Under the pieces are notes generated by a model. That model saw only the letters and a program-made list of their open reading frames with translations. It searched no databases and was not told the DNA's origin. DNA of 64,000 nucleotides from the NCBI RefSeq assembly GCF_036194065.1, contig NZ_CP108095.1, positions 7,130,001 to 7,194,000 of the forward strand. The letters are read 5' to 3'. Below, one piece after another: positions 60,881 through 64,000 of the stretch. Position 1 is the stretch's first letter, and every line of letters starts with the position of its first letter. A program made the translations under genes and the position numbers. This stretch comes from Streptomyces sp. NBC_00239. Lineage in GTDB: Bacteria > Actinomycetota > Actinomycetes > Streptomycetales > Streptomycetaceae.

Positions 60881-62116
60881 TCAGCCGATGGTGACGGCGG
60901 CCGCGGCGACGCCGGCGGGCTGCCTCCCGAAGCCGGTGCCGCCATCGGTGCGCGCACCTGCTTCCGTGCCCGTTCCGGCGTCGGTGCGCGCGCCTGCTTC
61001 CGTGCCCGTTCCGGCACTCACGGCCGCGCCCCCCGGGTCCCGGGCCAGCAGTCGTCTGATCTCCCGTACCGCGGCGGCGCCCGCGCGGTTCGCGCCGATG
61101 GTGCTCGCCGAAGGGCCGTAGCCGACCAGGTGGACCCGCTCGTCGCGGACCGCCCTGGTGCCCTCGACCCGGATCCCGCCGCCCGGCTCGCGCAGCCGCA
61201 GCGGTGCCAGATGGTCGATCGCCGCCCGGAAACCCGTCGCCCACAGGATGACGTCCGCCTCGACCGTCCGCCCGTCGTCCCAGGCCACCCCGGTCTCCGT
61301 GATCCGGTCGAAGACGGGCAGCCGGTCCAGCACCCCGCTCGCCAGCCCCTCCCGTACCGCCTCGTTCAGCGGCAGGCCGGTCACCGACACCACGCTCTGC
61401 GGCGGCAGGCCCCGCCGGACCCGCTCGTCGACCATGGCGACGGCAGCCCGACCCTCGGCCTCCCCGAACGGCCCCTCGCGGAACACCGGCGGCCGACGGG
61501 TCACCCACGTGGTCCGCTCGGCAACCTGCGCGATCTCCAGCAGGTGCTGCACGGCCGACGTGCCGCCTCCGACCACGACCACCCGGGCCCCGGCGAAAGC
61601 CTGCGGACCCGGGTAGCCGGCCGTGTGCAGCTGCCGGCCCCGGAACGCCTCCTGGCCCGGATAGCGCGGCCAGAACGGCCGGTCCCACGTGCCGGTGGCA
61701 CTGATCACCGCCCGGGCGTTCCAGATCCCGGCCGAAGACTCGACCCGCAGCCGCCCGCCGTCGCCCTCCCGTACGGCGCGCACGTCCACCGGCCGCAGCA
61801 CACCCAGCCCGAACACATCCTCGTACGCGGTGAAGTACTCGCCGATCACCTCGGCCGAAGGGCGCTGCGGGTCTGCGCCCGTCAGCTCCATGCCCGGCAG
61901 CGCGTGCATGCCGTGCACCTTGCCGTACGTGAGCGACGGCCAGCGGAACTGCCACGCCCCGCCGGGGCGGGGCGCGTGGTCCAGGACGACGAAGTCCCGG
62001 CCCGGGGCGAGCCCGGCCCGCCGCAGATGGAAGGCGCCGGACAGGCCCGCCTGCCCGGCGCCGATCACGGCCACGTCCACGTCCTGCCCGGCGCCCTGCC
62101 CCAAAGAATTGTTCAC
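60881..62116 (-). CDS. Flavin monooxygenase-like NAD(P)/FAD oxidoreductase
   Basis: 411 aa from the GTG at 62116; an ATG at 62179 would add 21 residues, and neither has a clear ribosome site. The FAD site is VAVIGAGQAGLSGAFHLRR (~16-34) and the NADP site VVVVGGGTSAVQHLLEI (~180-196). The linking segment ISATGTWDRPFWPRYPG and ATGFRAAIDHLAPL are typical of class B flavin monooxygenase relatives (Trk/CzcO-like). The C-terminal ~45 residues carry a 12-residue repeat (TEAGARTDAGTG). Substrate unknown; the stop codon faces that of the MltG-like gene across 8 bp. Confidence 0.85.
   Translation of the reverse strand: MNNSLGQGAGQDVDVAVIGAGQAGLSGAFHLRRAGLAPGRDFVVLDHAPRPGGAWQFRWPSLTYGKVHGMHALPGMELTGADPQRPSAEVIGEYFTAYEDVFGLGVLRPVDVRAVREGDGGRLRVESSAGIWNARAVISATGTWDRPFWPRYPGQEAFRGRQLHTAGYPGPQAFAGARVVVVGGGTSAVQHLLEIAQVAERTTWVTRRPPVFREGPFGEAEGRAAVAMVDERVRRGLPPQSVVSVTGLPLNEAVREGLASGVLDRLPVFDRITETGVAWDDGRTVEADVILWATGFRAAIDHLAPLRLREPGGGIRVEGTRAVRDERVHLVGYGPSASTIGANRAGAAAVREIRRLLARDPGGAAVSAGTGTEAGARTDAGTGTEAGARTDGGTGFGRQPAGVAAAAVTIG
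60945..61016. repeat. 36-bp in-frame tandem repeat in the monooxygenase tail
   Basis: Two 36-bp units (60945-60980 and 60981-61016) differ at about two positions and encode a duplicated 12-residue Gly/Thr/Ala-rich segment near the C-terminus, outside the catalytic fold. Confidence 0.85.
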
Positions 62117-62384
62117 GGTTCTACTAACCGGCGGGCGGTGCCGCTTCTTCCCGCCGCCCGGCCGCCTCGGCCGATCCATCCGCCACCGACCCCGGCCCCG
62201 GGCCTCCGCCTCGGCCGCGGCCCCGGTCCCCGCTTCAGGCTCTGTTTCGTGGAACGCCTCCTGTAGGAGTCGTGAGGTCGTCGTGCGCGAACTTGCCCGG
62301 CTGACGCATCGTCAAAAGACGGCAGGCGGCTGCAGTTTCGTTGTGCGCGGCGAACGGGGGCCCGGCGGCGCGGGACCCGTCCGA

Positions 62385-62520
62385 GCGGGGTCTGGCAGAC
62401 TGGCACCCATTGCCCAGGCGGCGCAGGCCAGGAAACCGGTGAGAACCCGGTGCGGTCCCGCCACTGTGACCGGTACCCGCCGTGCGGGGGCCGGGAGTCA
62501 GACACTGACGCGCCGCCTTT
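62385..62520 (+). promoter_or_regulatory. Cobalamin riboswitch
   Basis: The core consensus is clear: GGAAACCGGTGAGAACCC, then GCGGTCCCGCCACTGT (the B12 box, about 62452-62466), then GGGAGTCAGACAC (about 62493-62505). The core is closed by a perfect 8-bp stem, 62417-62424 with 62510-62517. It ends about 45 nt before the BtuF-like ATG; a short GGGGA/TCCCC hairpin (62533-62548) touches the ribosome site, which would suit translational control. Binding of adenosylcobalamin should turn the transporter genes off. 62117-62384 holds no other recognisable feature. Confidence 0.93.
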
Positions 62521-62561
62521 CCGTACCGACCAGGGGACGAGGATCCCCCGGAGAGGCCGCC

Positions 62562-63593
62562 ATGCCGCGAATTCGCGCTGCCCTGCGCACGCTCCTGTGC
62601 GCCGCCCTGCTGACCCCGCTCGCCGCCTGCGGCGGCTCAGAAGGCTCATCAGGCACCCCCGCTCCCGGCGGAAGCGGGCGCTCCGGCGCCGCCGCCGCGG
62701 GCTTCCCGTACACCGTCGACAACTGCGGTGTGAAGACCACGTTCAAGGCCGCCCCGGCCCGTGCGGTCACCATGAACCAGCACGCCACCGAGCTGCTGCT
62801 GGCCCTCGGCCTCCAGGACCGGATCGTCGGCACCGCCTACCTCGACGACTCCGTGCAGCCCCGCTTCCGGGCCGCCTACGACGGGATCAAGGTGCTGGCC
62901 GAGGAGTACCCCTCCAAGGAGGTGCTCCTCGGCGCCAACCCCGACTTCGTGTACGGCGGTTACTCCTCGGCCTTCGACAAGGGCGCGGGCCGCGACCGCG
63001 CCGGCCTCCAGGACATCGGCGTCAACACTCGCCTCAGCACCGAGTACTGCACCGAGGGCCCGGTCGGCGTCGGCCGGCTCAGGGCGGAGATCACAGAGGT
63101 GGCCCGCACCTTCGGCGTCCCCGACCGCGGGGAACGGCTGATCCGCGACGAGGAGCGCCGGATCGCCGCCGTCCGCGACCGGGTGCGGGCGGCGAAACGC
63201 CCCTCGGTCTTCGTCTACGACTCCGGCGAGGGCTCCGCCTTCACCTCCGGCGGCAACGGCATCGGCAACGAGATCATCTCCCTGGCCGGCGGCACCAACG
63301 CCTTCGCCGACCTGCCCAAGACCTTCGCGGACGTGTCCTGGGAGCAGGTCATCGCCCGCAAGCCCGAGGTCGTGCTCATCTACGACTACGGCGGCACCGG
63401 CGTCGCCGCCAAGAAGGCGCGCCTGCTGAACGACCCGGCGCTCGCGCAGGTGCCGGCCGTGCGCAACCGGCGGTTCGTCGTGCTCCCGCTCTCCTCGGCG
63501 GTGCTCGGCGTCCGCGTCGCCGACGCCGTCGAGAGCCTCGCCGCACAGCTCCACCCCGGATCGAAGTCCGGCGACACCCCCGCACCCCGGTGA
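62562..63593 (+). CDS. Corrinoid/iron-siderophore ABC transporter binding lipoprotein (BtuF-like)
   Basis: 343 aa, ATG with GGAGAGG upstream. Lipoprotein signal with lipobox LTPLAAC (Cys ~25), then a Ser/Gly-rich linker and a type III periplasmic-binding fold: AVTMNQHATELLLALGLQDRIVG, VLLGANPDFVYGGYSSAF, SVFVYDSGEGSAFTSGG, ISLAGGTNAFADLPKTF, SWEQVIARKPEVVLIYDYGG and VRNRRFVVLPLSS. On the outer face of the membrane it captures its ligand for the permease. The riboswitch upstream makes a cobalamin or cobinamide ligand the best guess. Overlaps the permease gene (GTGA). Confidence 0.93.
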   Translation: MPRIRAALRTLLCAALLTPLAACGGSEGSSGTPAPGGSGRSGAAAAGFPYTVDNCGVKTTFKAAPARAVTMNQHATELLLALGLQDRIVGTAYLDDSVQPRFRAAYDGIKVLAEEYPSKEVLLGANPDFVYGGYSSAFDKGAGRDRAGLQDIGVNTRLSTEYCTEGPVGVGRLRAEITEVARTFGVPDRGERLIRDEERRIAAVRDRVRAAKRPSVFVYDSGEGSAFTSGGNGIGNEIISLAGGTNAFADLPKTFADVSWEQVIARKPEVVLIYDYGGTGVAAKKARLLNDPALAQVPAVRNRRFVVLPLSSAVLGVRVADAVESLAAQLHPGSKSGDTPAPR

Positions 63594-64000
63594 GGCCCCG
63601 CCTCCCCGCCACCCTCCCGCTGCCCGCCGTCCTGCTCCTGCTCGCCGCCGCCCTCGCCGGGTCCGCCGTCGCGGGCCTGGCGCTGGGCCCGGTGCGGATG
63701 GCCCCCGGAGAGGTCCTGCGGATCGTCGTGGACGGCGAACGGACCGGCGCCTACGCCGCGATCGTGTGGGACGTACGGATGCCCCGGGTGCTGCTCGGCG
63801 CGGTGGTCGGGGCCGGGCTCGCGGTCGCGGGCACCGTCCTGCAGGCCCTGGTGCGCAACCAGCTCGCCGACCCCTTCCTGCTGGGCGCCTCCTCCGGCGC
63901 CTCGGCGGGCGCCGTCGCGGTGATCGTGCTCGGCGCCGGCGCGGGCATCGCCACCAGCGTCGCCCTGCCCGCGGCGGCGTTCGCCGGCTCCACTTTCGCC
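63590..64000 (+). CDS. BtuC/FecCD-type ABC permease, 3' end missing
   Basis: GTG start overlapping the upstream stop; 137 codons before the window ends. Hydrophobic first helix (LPAVLLLLAAALAGSAVAGLA split here), then the FecCD markers: VDGERTGAYAAIVWDVRMPRVLLGAVVGAGLAVAGTVLQ, and NQLADPFLLGASSGASAGA, equivalent to the NPLAxPxLLGxSSGA motif. It forms the membrane channel for the BtuF-like protein. The ATPase gene should follow outside the window. Confidence 0.93.
   Translation, partial: MRPRLPATLPLPAVLLLLAAALAGSAVAGLALGPVRMAPGEVLRIVVDGERTGAYAAIVWDVRMPRVLLGAVVGAGLAVAGTVLQALVRNQLADPFLLGASSGASAGAVAVIVLGAGAGIATSVALPAAAFAGSTFA

Overview
The window is about 71-75% GC by eye, with third codon positions almost all G or C. 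It has frequent GTG starts, ATGA/GTGA gene overlaps, a complete conservon operon (cvnABCD), F420/mycothiol-type enzymes and many Ala/Pro/Gly-rich proteins. This is typical of a Streptomyces (or close relative) chromosome. No rRNA, tRNA, CRISPR array, insertion sequence or prophage gene was found. It reads as continuous chromosomal sequence, with the first and last genes cut by the window edges.

1-9.7 kb: the 3' end of a proline-iminopeptidase-like hydrolase, a secreted HExxH metalloprotease and, convergent to them, a large secreted subtilisin. These are followed by a stress block on the minus strand: a GAF/SpoIIE-type PP2C phosphatase (9883-11736), two tiny membrane proteins and a large-subunit catalase. 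11.9-13.9 kb: a tandemly duplicated 26-bp segment carrying a truncated FAD-oxidoreductase start, an Lrp/AsnC regulator, and a divergent pair of translationally coupled enzymes (luciferase-like oxidoreductase and CDA-fold deaminase).

14.2-24.1 kb: a hydantoin/lactam-type catabolic locus. On the plus strand are an MFS permease, a short hydantoinase-A-like ASKHA protein, a DUF917 protein and a PucR regulator, all tightly coupled. Facing them are full-length HyuA and HyuB and an NTF2-like protein. 24.2-32.7 kb, all minus strand: aldehyde dehydrogenase, its probable GAF-type activator, and a SNF2 helicase-SWIM zinc-finger operon rich in in-frame DNA repeats. 32.8-36.6 kb: small membrane protein, TrmO/TsaA-like protein, an unrecognised protein, an MpaB-type oxygenase and a methyltransferase.

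36.7-44.6 kb: a signalling block. It holds an MHYT membrane sensor, the conservon cvnABCD (NIT-domain kinase, roadblock protein, DUF742 protein, small GTPase), a PPOX flavin/F420 enzyme, a second solo roadblock protein closely similar to the cvnB product, and a DUF6397-type DNA-binding-like protein with a perfect DnaA box upstream. 44.2-50.4 kb: YchJ, TesB, a DUF3516 helicase, a YdjM-type membrane hydrolase and a secreted HAF-repeat protein.

50.5-60 kb: an unusual asymmetric heterodimeric ABC exporter, a fused FAD/Fe-S glycolate/D-lactate-type dehydrogenase, and a MarR regulator divergent from a second ABC exporter across an operator-like inverted repeat. 60-64 kb: a stand-alone MltG-like transglycosylase, a flavin monooxygenase-like protein, and a cobalamin riboswitch leading into a BtuF-like lipoprotein and the start of a BtuC-like permease.
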